64,000 bases of DNA from CAZBBC01 sp964489835. Lineage in GTDB: Bacteria > Calditrichota > Calditrichia > JAJRVZ01. The notes under the pieces are model-generated. The model did not search any database and was not told where the DNA came from. It saw only the letters and a program-made list of their open reading frames with translations. Below are positions 35,550 to 44,232 of the stretch, piece after piece. The position numbers and the translations under genes were made by a program. Every line of letters begins with the position of its first letter. Position 1 is the stretch's first letter. The stretch is taken from the NCBI GenBank assembly GCA_964489835.1, contig CAZBBC010000012.1, positions 5,747 through 69,746 on the forward strand. Reading direction: 5' to 3'.

Positions 35550-36243
35550 ATATCTCGCTGCCGCCGGTGTTGGGTCAAGAAGGAAATGCGATGAATACAT
35601 TGCTGACGGCAGAGTCATGGTCAATGGGGAGGTGATCCAAAAACTTGGTTCAAGAATCAACGAATTATCCGATGCGGTCACTTTCGATGGTCAGAAGGTG
35701 GGTTTAAAAGAAAAATTCATCTATATTATACTAAATAAACCCACTGGGATTATAACCACAGCAAAAGACGAATACGACCGTCAGACGGTATTGGATCTGA
35801 TTCCGCTGGAGGAAAGAATTTTTCCGGTTGGCAGATTGGATCAGGATTCAACCGGGCTTGTCTTTCTGACTAATGACGGTGATTTGGCTAATCAGCTGAT
35901 TCATCCAAAATTTAATATAAAGAAAACCTACCATGTTCTGTTGAATAAAATTGTGCGGCCGGTTGATGCTTATCATTTTTCCCGCGGTCTTATTCTTGAC
36001 GGTAAAAAAACTGCCCCCTGTTCTGTATCTGAAATCCGGATTATCGATAATTGTAGCTTTATGGAGGTGATCATTTCAGAAGGCAGGAACCGCCAGATCC
36101 GGCGTATGTTCGACCAATTAGGATATGAAGTTGAAGCATTGGATCGTATAGCCATCGGTCCAATGACGATCGCCGGATTAAAAAGAGGACAATGGCGATA
36201 TCTCCGCGCTGCCGAGATCAACCACCTGAAGAATGAGATATAA
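35533..36243 (+). CDS. rluB: RluB/RsuA-type rRNA pseudouridine synthase
   Basis: This family makes pseudouridine in 23S (RluB) or 16S (RsuA) rRNA. An N-terminal S4 RNA-binding domain (LNKYLAAAGVGSRRKCDEYI) is followed by the catalytic domain, with the aspartate in PVGRLDQDSTGLVFLTND near residue 102 and GRNRQIRRMFDQLGYEV near residue 185. At 236 residues without a long C-terminal tail, the choice between RluB and RsuA is not certain; the scpB neighbour is typical for RluB. The start MM is at 35533, overlapping scpB. Confidence 0.92.
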   Translation: MMRLNKYLAAAGVGSRRKCDEYIADGRVMVNGEVIQKLGSRINELSDAVTFDGQKVGLKEKFIYIILNKPTGIITTAKDEYDRQTVLDLIPLEERIFPVGRLDQDSTGLVFLTNDGDLANQLIHPKFNIKKTYHVLLNKIVRPVDAYHFSRGLILDGKKTAPCSVSEIRIIDNCSFMEVIISEGRNRQIRRMFDQLGYEVEALDRIAIGPMTIAGLKRGQWRYLRAAEINHLKNEI

Positions 36244-36246
36244 ATT

Positions 36247-36933
36247 TTGCAAGAAAAAAAGAAACGAAAATTAATCATTGCCATCGATGGACCCGCCGCC
36301 TCAGGAAAAAGCACCACGGCACGTCTGGTTGCTGAAAAATTAGGTTACCTTTATATCGATACCGGTGCCATGTACCGTGCCTTGACCCTGGAAATTATCA
36401 ATCAGCGGATAGATATCAATGATGCAGATCTGGTTGTAAGGGTGGCGGAAAAAGTGGAAGTGATTCTGATATCGGGTGATAAAGGCCCGCGGACATTATT
36501 AAATGGCAGAGATGTCTCCGAGGAAATTAGATTGCCCCGGATTTCCCGGGTGATCAGCAAGATCTCGGCTTACAAAGGAGTCCGGGAGATAATGAAAGTT
36601 AAGCAGAGAGAACTTGCCAGGAAAGGTGGCATCGTTATGGATGGGCGGGATATCGGCAGTGTAGTCCTTCCTGATGCAGATGTAAAAATATTTATGGAGG
36701 CGAGTATTGATGAGAGAACGCGGCGGCGGGCAAAGGAGTTGAGTGATAAGAAAATAGATGTTGATGTGGAGCGTGTAAGAGAAGAAATTGTTCAGCGGGA
36801 TACAATAGATGCTACCAGAGATGTCGCTCCCTTAAAACCAGCAAAGGATGCTTCTATCGTAGATACCTCAAACCTGAGCATAAATGATCAGGTTAATAAA
36901 GTTATGGATATCATCAATGCTCTACCCAGATAG
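36247..36933 (+). CDS. cmk: Cytidylate kinase
   Basis: Cmk phosphorylates CMP and dCMP. The P-loop is AIDGPAASGKSTTARLVAEK. DTGAMYRALT binds the monophosphate, and MDGRDIGSVVLPDADVKIFM and RRRAKEL follow in the lid region. At 228 residues it is standard. The likely start is TTG 36247, three bases after the preceding stop; no ATG is available before the P-loop. Linkage to rpsA downstream is a common arrangement. Confidence 0.95.
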   Translation: MQEKKKRKLIIAIDGPAASGKSTTARLVAEKLGYLYIDTGAMYRALTLEIINQRIDINDADLVVRVAEKVEVILISGDKGPRTLLNGRDVSEEIRLPRISRVISKISAYKGVREIMKVKQRELARKGGIVMDGRDIGSVVLPDADVKIFMEASIDERTRRRAKELSDKKIDVDVERVREEIVQRDTIDATRDVAPLKPAKDASIVDTSNLSINDQVNKVMDIINALPR

Positions 36934-37115
36934 ATCGGTTAATATTTTTTATAAATCGAATATTTACTCCGGATTTTTATTCGATAGCGGTTCTCTTTTC
37001 TTTAAAAATTGATATACCTCTTTGTTTTCACAGATAATCCCGATAGTCAGGAACATTAAAAATAGTTGTTTGAACAATATAATTACTTTAAATTAAGCAA
37101 CTTTGCAATTTACGC

Positions 37116-37132
37116 TACCCGCTTATCGGGTA
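37116..37132 (+). promoter_or_regulatory. Stem-loop in the rpsA leader
   Basis: A 6-bp stem (TACCCG / CGGGTA) with a 5-base loop lies 31 bases before the rpsA start, followed by an AT-rich stretch TTATATTGG. It could end leftover cmk transcription weakly, or act in autoregulation of S1. No U-run follows. The rest of the 230-base gap shows nothing clear. Confidence 0.3.
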
Positions 37133-37163
37133 TTATATTGGATGTTAGGAGGAATTTAACTAA

Positions 37164-39455
37164 ATGACTGAAGAGAAGAAAGAGGTCTTAGAGGAGACCG
37201 AAACCCAGATACAGGAAGAATCTGAATCTGGCAAGGAGAAACAAGAGAATCCTGAGGAAGGAAAACAGGAAAAGTCTGAAGAAGTACAACAGGAGAAATC
37301 TGAGGTACTGGCTGAGGCTGAGGTAGTAACAATTACCGAGGCTGTGCAGGAGGAGAAAACCAAGACCAGCGCGGTAAAAAAGGAGAGCAAGGAAGAAGAG
37401 GAAGAATCTGTTCGTTTGGAAGATCTGACGGAAGAAAGTGAATATTCTGAGAAGGAGATGGATTTTCTAACACAGATGTATGACAGAACCCTCCGGGAAA
37501 TCAAGCAGGGAGATATTGTTAAAGGCAAAATCCTTGATGTAACGTCGAATGATGTACTGGTAGATATCGGTTTTAAATCCGAGGGCATTATCCCCGGAGA
37601 TGAATTTGATCATCTCTCCGATGTTAAAGTCGGCGAAGAGATAGAAGTGTTTTTAGAGAATGTTGAAGATCCTAACGGGCAACTTATTCTTTCCAGACGC
37701 CGGGCGGATTTTATACGTGTTTGGGAAAATGTAGTCGAAAAATTTGAGAAAAATGAGACGATCAAAGGAATAATCGTTCGCAGGATTAAGGGTGGCATGG
37801 TGGTAACCCTCAACGGTGTGGACGCCTTTTTACCAGGATCTCAAATAGATGTTAAACCGATCAGAGATTTTGACTCCTTTCTAGGGAAAGAGTTGGAGTT
37901 TAAAATCGTCAAAGTTAATCATGCCCGCCGTAATATTGTTGTTTCCTCGCGTGTTCTTATTGAAAAAGAAATGGAAAGTCAACGATCAGAGATAATCAAG
38001 ACGATCGAAAAAGGCCAGGTGCGCAAAGGCACAGTTAAAAATATTACAGATTTTGGTGTATTTATTGATCTTGGCGGTGTAGACGGTTTGCTGCATATCA
38101 CCGATCTCAGCTGGGGTCGTGTGAATCATCCCTCAGAAGTGGTCAAACTGGATGAAGAAATCGAAGTGGTTATACTTGACTTCAATGAAAATAAAGACCG
38201 TATTTCTCTGGGCAGGAAACAATTGATGCCTCACCCGTGGGAAAAAATACAAGATAAATATCCCGTTGGAAAAGCGGTTTTAGGAAAAGTGGTCAGTTTG
38301 ACCGATTACGGTGCCTTTATTGAGCTGGAAACGGGTATTGAGGGTTTGATACACATATCGGAAATGTCCTGGTCTCAGCATATAAAACATCCCAGCCAGC
38401 TACTTCATGTCGGCATGGAAGTTGAGGCCAAAGTTTTAAATGTTGAATCGGATGAAAAGAAAATTTCTCTTGGATTGAAACAGCTGGAACCGGATCCCTG
38501 GGATAATATTGATTCGAAGTACCCGGAAAATTCAAAACATACCGGTACTGTCCGTAACCTGACCCAGTTTGGTGCTTTTGTCGAGCTTGAGGAGGGAATT
38601 GATGGATTGGTACATATATCGGATTTATCCTGGACTAAAAAAATTCGTCATCCCAGCGAAGTGGTAAAAAAAGGGGATGAAATTGAAGTCATAGTTCTGG
38701 GCATCAATCGTGATGAACGGCGAATAGCTCTTGGACATAAACAAATTGAAGAAAATCCTTGGGATGCTTTCGAAGAGAAGTATAAAATTGATACCGAAAC
38801 CAAGGGAACCGTATCCAGAATTATTGATAAAGGAGTAATTGTAACGTTACCGTTGGGGGTTGATGGTTTTATTCCGATTAATCATCTGGGACATGCCCGC
38901 CTTAAGAAAGCGGCGGATTTCTTCAAACCCGGCGATGAAGTACCGGCACAAGTTATCGAATTTGATAAAGAAAATAAAAAGATTGTTCTCTCTGTATCGA
39001 ATTATTTTAAAGATAAAGAAAAAAATGAATGGGAAGATTATCTGGCCAAACAGGGTGTAGAAAAGACAACAATGGAAGAAATACTGAAAACAGTGCCTGA
39101 AAGTGCTGAGAAAAAGCCGGAAGCGAAAGAAGAAGAGCCTGAATCTGAAGAAAAAAAGAAACCTACAACCGCCAGAAAGTCAAAAGTAAAAACGAAAAAG
39201 GAACCGGAAGAGAAGACTGAAGAGAAGAGTAAGGCAATAGAAGAGAAACAACCGAAAGAGAAGACGGAAGAGAAAAGTACGGCAATAGAAGAGAAGCAAC
39301 CGGAAAAGAAGAAGGTTAAGAAATCCTCTGCCGAAAAAGAGGATGCAAAAAAAGAAATTAAGGGAGCAGAGAAGGAAGACAAAAAGGAAAAGGCGAAATC
39401 TCCGAAAAAAAAGGCTAAGGCTGAAACGAAGAAGAAGGATGCTGAAGAAAAGTAA
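37164..39455 (+). CDS. rpsA: Ribosomal protein S1 with long charged ends
   Basis: S1 helps the 30S subunit bind and unfold mRNA. Six S1 (OB-fold) repeats are visible between about residues 115 and 620, for example KGKILDVTSNDVLVDIGFKS, RKGTVKNITDFGVFIDLGG, LGKVVSLTDYGAFIELETG and HTGTVRNLTQFGAFVELEEG. The ~95-residue N-terminal region is extremely glutamate-rich. The last ~130 residues are a lysine/glutamate-rich tail with imperfect repeats (EEKTEEKSKAIEEKQPKEK type). At 763 residues it is much longer than the E. coli 557. AGGAGGAATTTAACTAA precedes ATG 37164. Confidence 0.95.
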   Translation: MTEEKKEVLEETETQIQEESESGKEKQENPEEGKQEKSEEVQQEKSEVLAEAEVVTITEAVQEEKTKTSAVKKESKEEEEESVRLEDLTEESEYSEKEMDFLTQMYDRTLREIKQGDIVKGKILDVTSNDVLVDIGFKSEGIIPGDEFDHLSDVKVGEEIEVFLENVEDPNGQLILSRRRADFIRVWENVVEKFEKNETIKGIIVRRIKGGMVVTLNGVDAFLPGSQIDVKPIRDFDSFLGKELEFKIVKVNHARRNIVVSSRVLIEKEMESQRSEIIKTIEKGQVRKGTVKNITDFGVFIDLGGVDGLLHITDLSWGRVNHPSEVVKLDEEIEVVILDFNENKDRISLGRKQLMPHPWEKIQDKYPVGKAVLGKVVSLTDYGAFIELETGIEGLIHISEMSWSQHIKHPSQLLHVGMEVEAKVLNVESDEKKISLGLKQLEPDPWDNIDSKYPENSKHTGTVRNLTQFGAFVELEEGIDGLVHISDLSWTKKIRHPSEVVKKGDEIEVIVLGINRDERRIALGHKQIEENPWDAFEEKYKIDTETKGTVSRIIDKGVIVTLPLGVDGFIPINHLGHARLKKAADFFKPGDEVPAQVIEFDKENKKIVLSVSNYFKDKEKNEWEDYLAKQGVEKTTMEEILKTVPESAEKKPEAKEEEPESEEKKKPTTARKSKVKTKKEPEEKTEEKSKAIEEKQPKEKTEEKSTAIEEKQPEKKKVKKSSAEKEDAKKEIKGAEKEDKKEKAKSPKKKAKAETKKKDAEEK

Positions 39456-39493
39456 GATACGGATCTGCCCTTAAAGTAAGATACAATATGAAG

Positions 39494-39519
39494 CCAGCCC
39501 ATTTCGGGCTGGTTTTTTT
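39494..39519 (+). terminator. Rho-independent terminator after rpsA
   Basis: A 7-bp perfect stem CCAGCCC / GGGCTGG with loop ATTTC is followed by seven T. It lies about 40 bases after the rpsA stop and closes the trpS-to-rpsA gene run. Confidence 0.9.
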
Positions 39520-39605
39520 CCTTTGAACCGTTTTATTTTTACCCCTATACTAACAATTATAAATTTAATTTCCTGATAAATTCATGCATATTTTCTGATT
39601 TTTTT

Positions 39606-39632
39606 TACATTATAATGGTTGATGTCCGATAA
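39606..39632 (+). promoter_or_regulatory. Possible sigma-28-type promoter before mreB
   Basis: TACATTAT - 11 bases - TCCGATAA compares with the FliA consensus TAAAGTTT - 11 - GCCGATAA: 7 of 8 bases in the -10 box and 5 of 8 in the -35 box, with exact spacing. It lies 60 bases before the mreB ATG. The match could be chance. Confidence 0.35.
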
Positions 39633-39692
39633 TAAACCTATGATCATCTCGGAACAATACTTATTTTCTTTATACTTTTAAAGGTGAGGAAA

Positions 39693-40709
39693 ATGTACAG
39701 CCTTCTTAATTATGTGTTTACAAATCTTGGGATTGATCTTGGTACTGCTAATACGGTGGTATTTGCCGAGAGGAAAGGCTACGTTGTAAATCAACCGTCT
39801 GTTATTGCTTTTAACAAAAATTATCATATGATCGCATATGGCACTGAAGCTAAAGAGATGTTAGGCAAAACCGGTGACCGAATAAAAGTGATCCGACCAC
39901 TGGCCGATGGTGTGATTGCTGATTTTGTAGCTGGCGAGGAGATGGTTAAGGCTTTCATACGAAGTGCATCAATTCCAAAATATCGTATCGGCAGAATTGT
40001 AATGGGAGTTCCGACAGGCATTACAGAGGTTGAAAAGGTGGCAGTTATTGAATCCGCAGAACAGGCCGGTGCTCGGGAGGTTTACCTCATTGCTGAACCA
40101 ATGGCCGCAGCCATCGGTATTGGTATTGATGTTAAGGGTAAAGATGCACATATGATCGTCGATATTGGTGGTGGAACTACAGATATCGCAGTTATAAATT
40201 ATGGTGGGATAGTTGTTGATAATACCATTCGTATCGCCGGGGACGAATTGAACGAAGCGATCATACGCTATTTTAAGATGAAGTACAATATGCGAATTGG
40301 GGAAACAACTGCTGAACGTTTGAAAATATCTTTCGGTACGGTCTCTGATAAGCATAATGGACAAGCAGTTACAATAAAGGGTCTGGATGTACAAAACGGA
40401 CTTCCCCGTCAGTTAATCCTAACCAACAGCTGTTTTGTCGAGGCTACAAAAGATGTGGTCGAGACAATTATTTCTGCAATCATGAATACCCTGGAGAAAT
40501 TACCGGCAGAGTTAGTAAACGATTTAGTCGATAGAGGTATCATACTTACCGGTGGTGGATCACTTTTAACCGGGCTCAGTGAGGTGATTTCCGAAAAAAC
40601 CTCTCTTCCTGTGAGTGTTGCAGATAATGCGTTATTTTCGGTTGCTGAGGGAACACGCCTCATACTCGATGATTTTAAAAACTATCATGATATCCTGATG
40701 CGGAGGTAA
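39693..40709 (+). CDS. mreB: Rod shape-determining protein MreB
   Basis: MreB is a bacterial actin that guides side-wall peptidoglycan synthesis at the inner membrane. Actin-fold motifs are GIDLGTANTVVF (phosphate 1), HMIVDIGGGTTDIAVI (phosphate 2) and GIILTGGGSLLTGL (adenosine). At 338 residues it is typical. ATG 39693 is chosen because GGTGAGG lies just upstream; a GTG at 39684 would sit inside that site. The usual mreC and mreD partners are not next to it. It sits alone before a TPR-like gene. Confidence 0.94.
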   Translation: MYSLLNYVFTNLGIDLGTANTVVFAERKGYVVNQPSVIAFNKNYHMIAYGTEAKEMLGKTGDRIKVIRPLADGVIADFVAGEEMVKAFIRSASIPKYRIGRIVMGVPTGITEVEKVAVIESAEQAGAREVYLIAEPMAAAIGIGIDVKGKDAHMIVDIGGGTTDIAVINYGGIVVDNTIRIAGDELNEAIIRYFKMKYNMRIGETTAERLKISFGTVSDKHNGQAVTIKGLDVQNGLPRQLILTNSCFVEATKDVVETIISAIMNTLEKLPAELVNDLVDRGIILTGGGSLLTGLSEVISEKTSLPVSVADNALFSVAEGTRLILDDFKNYHDILMRR

Positions 40710-40862
40710 GTTATCCTTCAATATCAGTTTTTTATTTTTAATAATAATGTTGGTTAAGAACAATGGGTTGTCGCCGATTTACTTCTTTATTCTCTTGCTT
40801 CCATAATTTATTTCTCTCTAATACTCACCCTTAATGATTATTACAGATTGAACAGGCGGCAC

Positions 40863-41894
40863 ATGTTAAGAAACAGATTTCTGATATATATACTGATCCT
40901 TTATTCGGCGACCAATATACTGATGGCCGGTAATAATTGGATCAAAACGACCATTGACCTGACAATTAATACCGATTTTGACAGCGCTCTGCGTCTTGTA
41001 TATAATCGTATTGAAAAAAATCAAAACGATTACAGGGCGTATTTTTATCTGGCAGCGACTTTGAATTCAAAAATGACACATTTTGAAAATCAGGATGAAT
41101 TAGATCAATTTGATATGGCTATAGATAAAACCATTCAGTTAGTAGAAAAACAACTGGATAACAGTGCTGCTCTGCCAGATTCCATGTATGCTCAATTATT
41201 GTTTTATAAAGGCAGCGCTTATGGATACAGAGCATACAACCAGGGTGCTACGGGTAACTGGTTAGGTGCTATCTCAAACGGAATCAAGTCGGTAGGCGAT
41301 TTAAAGGAAGCTCTCGAGAGTGATTCGACTGTTTATGGTGCCTATCTGGGAATCGGTGTATACAAATACTGGCGTTATAGTCGTTTGAAATTTATTTCCT
41401 GGTTACCTTTTGTTCCTGATGATCGTGATGAAGGAATTAAAATGATAACGGTTGCCATTTCTCATGATTCCCTGAGTCGGTATATGGCCATGCATCAGTT
41501 GGTGTATATACTGCTCGATTACGGGGAAAGAGAACGTGCGATTTACTTTGCAGAAAAGATCGTTGAAAAATATCCCCAGAGCCAATTTATGTGGTGGGCG
41601 AAGGCACATGCTTATTTTAAGAATGAAGATTACCATAGAGCCGCGTCTGCTTACCTGGAATTACGCCGTTTAATTGAAGCGGATAAGCAGCGGAATATAG
41701 CCCATTTACTCAAATGTGATTTTAAATTAGCTTTGATCTATAAAGAATTGAAAGAATTCCCAAAGTGCAGAGATCGCTGTCAGGAAATCCTGAGGCTATC
41801 AGAAACGACAGTATTGACTGAGAATGCCAGAAAAATTATTTCCCAGACCAGAGAAATCGTTGAAAAGTGTCAATCACAAATGTCCGAACAATAA
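40863..41894 (+). CDS. Exported TPR-like protein of unknown function
   Basis: A signal peptide (MLRNRFLIYILILYSATN...MAG) is followed by ~320 residues of helical repeats, for example DSALRLVYNRIEKNQNDYRA, MAMHQLVYILLDYGERERAI and WAKAHAYFKNEDYHRAASAY, which read as degenerate tetratricopeptide repeats. Such proteins usually serve as scaffolds in the periplasm or outer membrane. An ATG at 40863 is preferred over TTG 40848. A sequence TAAG - 14 - GCCGATTT at about 40755-40780 is a weak sigma-28-like match upstream. Confidence 0.8.
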   Translation: MLRNRFLIYILILYSATNILMAGNNWIKTTIDLTINTDFDSALRLVYNRIEKNQNDYRAYFYLAATLNSKMTHFENQDELDQFDMAIDKTIQLVEKQLDNSAALPDSMYAQLLFYKGSAYGYRAYNQGATGNWLGAISNGIKSVGDLKEALESDSTVYGAYLGIGVYKYWRYSRLKFISWLPFVPDDRDEGIKMITVAISHDSLSRYMAMHQLVYILLDYGERERAIYFAEKIVEKYPQSQFMWWAKAHAYFKNEDYHRAASAYLELRRLIEADKQRNIAHLLKCDFKLALIYKELKEFPKCRDRCQEILRLSETTVLTENARKIISQTREIVEKCQSQMSEQ

Positions 41895-42169
41895 ACAACC
41901 TGGATTATTCACCTTATTTAAAAGCCTTTAACCAGGTACAAGCCTTGTTTTCATTTTGATTTATGCAAATTTCATGCCTAAATTTCTTGCGTTCAATTTT
42001 TATTATAACTAATATATTGTAATTGTATTAGATATTGCGCACGGAAGCACTTAGAAATCCAATACTTTATAAATCCGGTCCTTCACCTCACGTTTATATC
42101 ATTTCGTGTTGAAGGGATCTGAATGTTCACGCGTATTAATATAAATAAATTTTTTACGAACGGTTAATA

Positions 42170-43642
42170 ATGGTTCAACTATCACAATCAATGAGAATGG
42201 GGCTGGTGCAGCAGTTATCGCCGCAGCAAATCCTGTTATCCACACTATTGCAATTACCGCTCCTCAGTCTGGAACAGAAAATTCAGACGGAACTGGAACT
42301 GAATCCTGTACTGGAAGAGGGACTGGAAGAAGAGGTGGAAGAGGAAGTTGAATCTATTGAAGCAACACAGGAAGAGCAAGCCGAGGTTGAGAATGACCTG
42401 GAACTTACTGATCCTGAAGATAAAAATTCGGATTTGGATATTAAAGAATTGAAGGATGCTCAGTCAGATAGCGACTGGGATGAATTAATCAATGATGAAG
42501 AGTCCTACGAATATCGGTTACCACGTGACAAGAATGAAGAGGACTATGAGAAACCAGAGATTGAGATCAGTTCAATGACCGATTATTTGATGGAACAATT
42601 GAATTATTTATCACTGGATGAACTCGATCAAAAGGTTGGTGAATATTTAATATGGAACATTAAAGACGACGGATATCTGGATGAGATAATTTCTATTGAA
42701 AGCATAGCCGAAATTTTTGACTGTGAACCAGCAAGAGTTGAAAAGGTTCTTAAAAAAATACAAAAATTCGAACCAGTCGGTGTTGGCAGCCGTAATTTAC
42801 AAGAATGTTTATTTGTCCAAATCCAGGAAATAATACCATCTTGTGATCTGGCGCTGAGAATTATTCGCGATCATTTTGATGATTTTAAAAATAAACGATA
42901 TGATAAAATAGTTACGGATCTTCAGATAGACCGGGATGCCTTGAGAAAAAATATCGAAATTATCTCCCGATTGAACCCCAAGCCAGGGGAGGGGCTCTAT
43001 AATTCAAAACATAATTATATCATACCTGATTTTATTGTTGAAAAAGTTGAAAATGAATTCATTGTCACTTTAAATGACTGGAATATTCCTCCTTTGCGAA
43101 TAAGTAAGACGTATAAGCAGTTACTGCGAAACAAAAATAATACCGATAAGGAAACCAAACAGTATATCCGTAAGAAGATTGAATCAGCCAAGTGGTTTAT
43201 CAGTTCCATTTATCAGCGCAAAGTTACCATGATTAATGTCATGCAGGCAATTGTGGAAAAGCAGTATGAATTCTTTTTAAAAGGTCCTGCACATATAAAG
43301 CCTCTGATCATGCGTGAAATAGCAGACATAATCAATATGGATATTTCAACGGTCAGTCGAGTGGCGAACGGTAAGTATGTTCAGACAGATTATGGAATAT
43401 TTGAACTGAAATATTTTTTCACTGAGCGAATTCAAACGGATGATGGCGAAGAGGTCTCCACGCGAAAGGTTAAGGCGCGAATTAAAGAAATGGTGGATAA
43501 TGAAGATTCGATTAAACCGATGAGCGATGAGAAAATATCACGAATTCTGACCAGGGAAGGTTTCCCGGTCGCCCGGAGAACCGTGGCCAAATATCGTGAA
43601 CAGTTGAATATTTCTGTGGCCAGATTACGGAAGAAAGTCTAA
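42170..43642 (+). CDS. rpoN: RNA polymerase sigma-54 factor
   Basis: Sigma-54 directs polymerase to -24/-12 promoters and needs AAA+ activators. Region I is glutamine/leucine-rich (SQSMRMGLVQQLSPQQILLS). An acidic region II follows (about residues 55-120, many E and D). The core-binding and helix-turn-helix regions lead to the RpoN box ARRTVAKYREQLNI at the C terminus. At 490 residues it is complete. No activator gene is in the window. A solo copy of the dispersed-element end AACCTGGATTATTCACC lies at 41897-41913 upstream; the rest of that 275-base gap shows nothing clear. Confidence 0.96.
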   Translation: MVQLSQSMRMGLVQQLSPQQILLSTLLQLPLLSLEQKIQTELELNPVLEEGLEEEVEEEVESIEATQEEQAEVENDLELTDPEDKNSDLDIKELKDAQSDSDWDELINDEESYEYRLPRDKNEEDYEKPEIEISSMTDYLMEQLNYLSLDELDQKVGEYLIWNIKDDGYLDEIISIESIAEIFDCEPARVEKVLKKIQKFEPVGVGSRNLQECLFVQIQEIIPSCDLALRIIRDHFDDFKNKRYDKIVTDLQIDRDALRKNIEIISRLNPKPGEGLYNSKHNYIIPDFIVEKVENEFIVTLNDWNIPPLRISKTYKQLLRNKNNTDKETKQYIRKKIESAKWFISSIYQRKVTMINVMQAIVEKQYEFFLKGPAHIKPLIMREIADIINMDISTVSRVANGKYVQTDYGIFELKYFFTERIQTDDGEEVSTRKVKARIKEMVDNEDSIKPMSDEKISRILTREGFPVARRTVAKYREQLNISVARLRKKV

Positions 43643-43670
43643 CCAATACCATCAATCATAGGAAAAAATA

Positions 43671-44219
43671 ATGCAAATGCACAAACCAGACAGGTTTATG
43701 GGTACCACTATTATTGGTGTCAGGAATAAGGGAAAGGTTGCCATGGGTGGGGATGGTCAGGTAACCCTGGGCCAGACAGTTATGAAGCATCAATCGGTTA
43801 AAATACGCAAATTGTATAATGATACCATACTGGCAGGATTTGCCGGTGCCGCGGCCGATGCTTTCACCTTATTTGAAAAATTTGAAGTAAAATTGGAACG
43901 ATATGCAGGTAATTTACCAAAGGTAGCGGTTGAACTGGCAAAAGAGTGGCGAACGGATAAATATTTACGCCGTCTTGAGGCCTTGCTGGCGGTTATGGAT
44001 AAGAAATACATTTTTCTTATATCAGGTACAGGGGACGTCATAGAACCGGATGATGGTATCATTGCCATTGGTTCCGGCGGAAACTATGCCCTGGCTGCTG
44101 CACGGGGTCTGGTTAAACATTCGTCATTAAATACCGAGGAAATTGTAAAGGAGTCGCTACAAATCGCTGCGGATATATGTATTTATACAAACAGTAATAT
44201 TAATATTTTATCCTTATAA
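43671..44219 (+). CDS. hslV: ATP-dependent protease peptidase subunit HslV (ClpQ)
   Basis: HslV is the threonine protease chamber of the HslUV complex. The catalytic threonine is expected after the propeptide, in GTTIIGVRNKGKVAMGGDGQ. VTLGQTVMKHQSVKIRKLYN and LAGFAGAAADAFTLFEKFE are also typical. The propeptide is about 11 residues from ATG 43671 (or nine from 43677), slightly long. hslU follows after 13 bases. Confidence 0.95.
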   Translation: MQMHKPDRFMGTTIIGVRNKGKVAMGGDGQVTLGQTVMKHQSVKIRKLYNDTILAGFAGAAADAFTLFEKFEVKLERYAGNLPKVAVELAKEWRTDKYLRRLEALLAVMDKKYIFLISGTGDVIEPDDGIIAIGSGGNYALAAARGLVKHSSLNTEEIVKESLQIAADICIYTNSNINILSL

Positions 44220-44232
44220 GGAAAATTATTGA

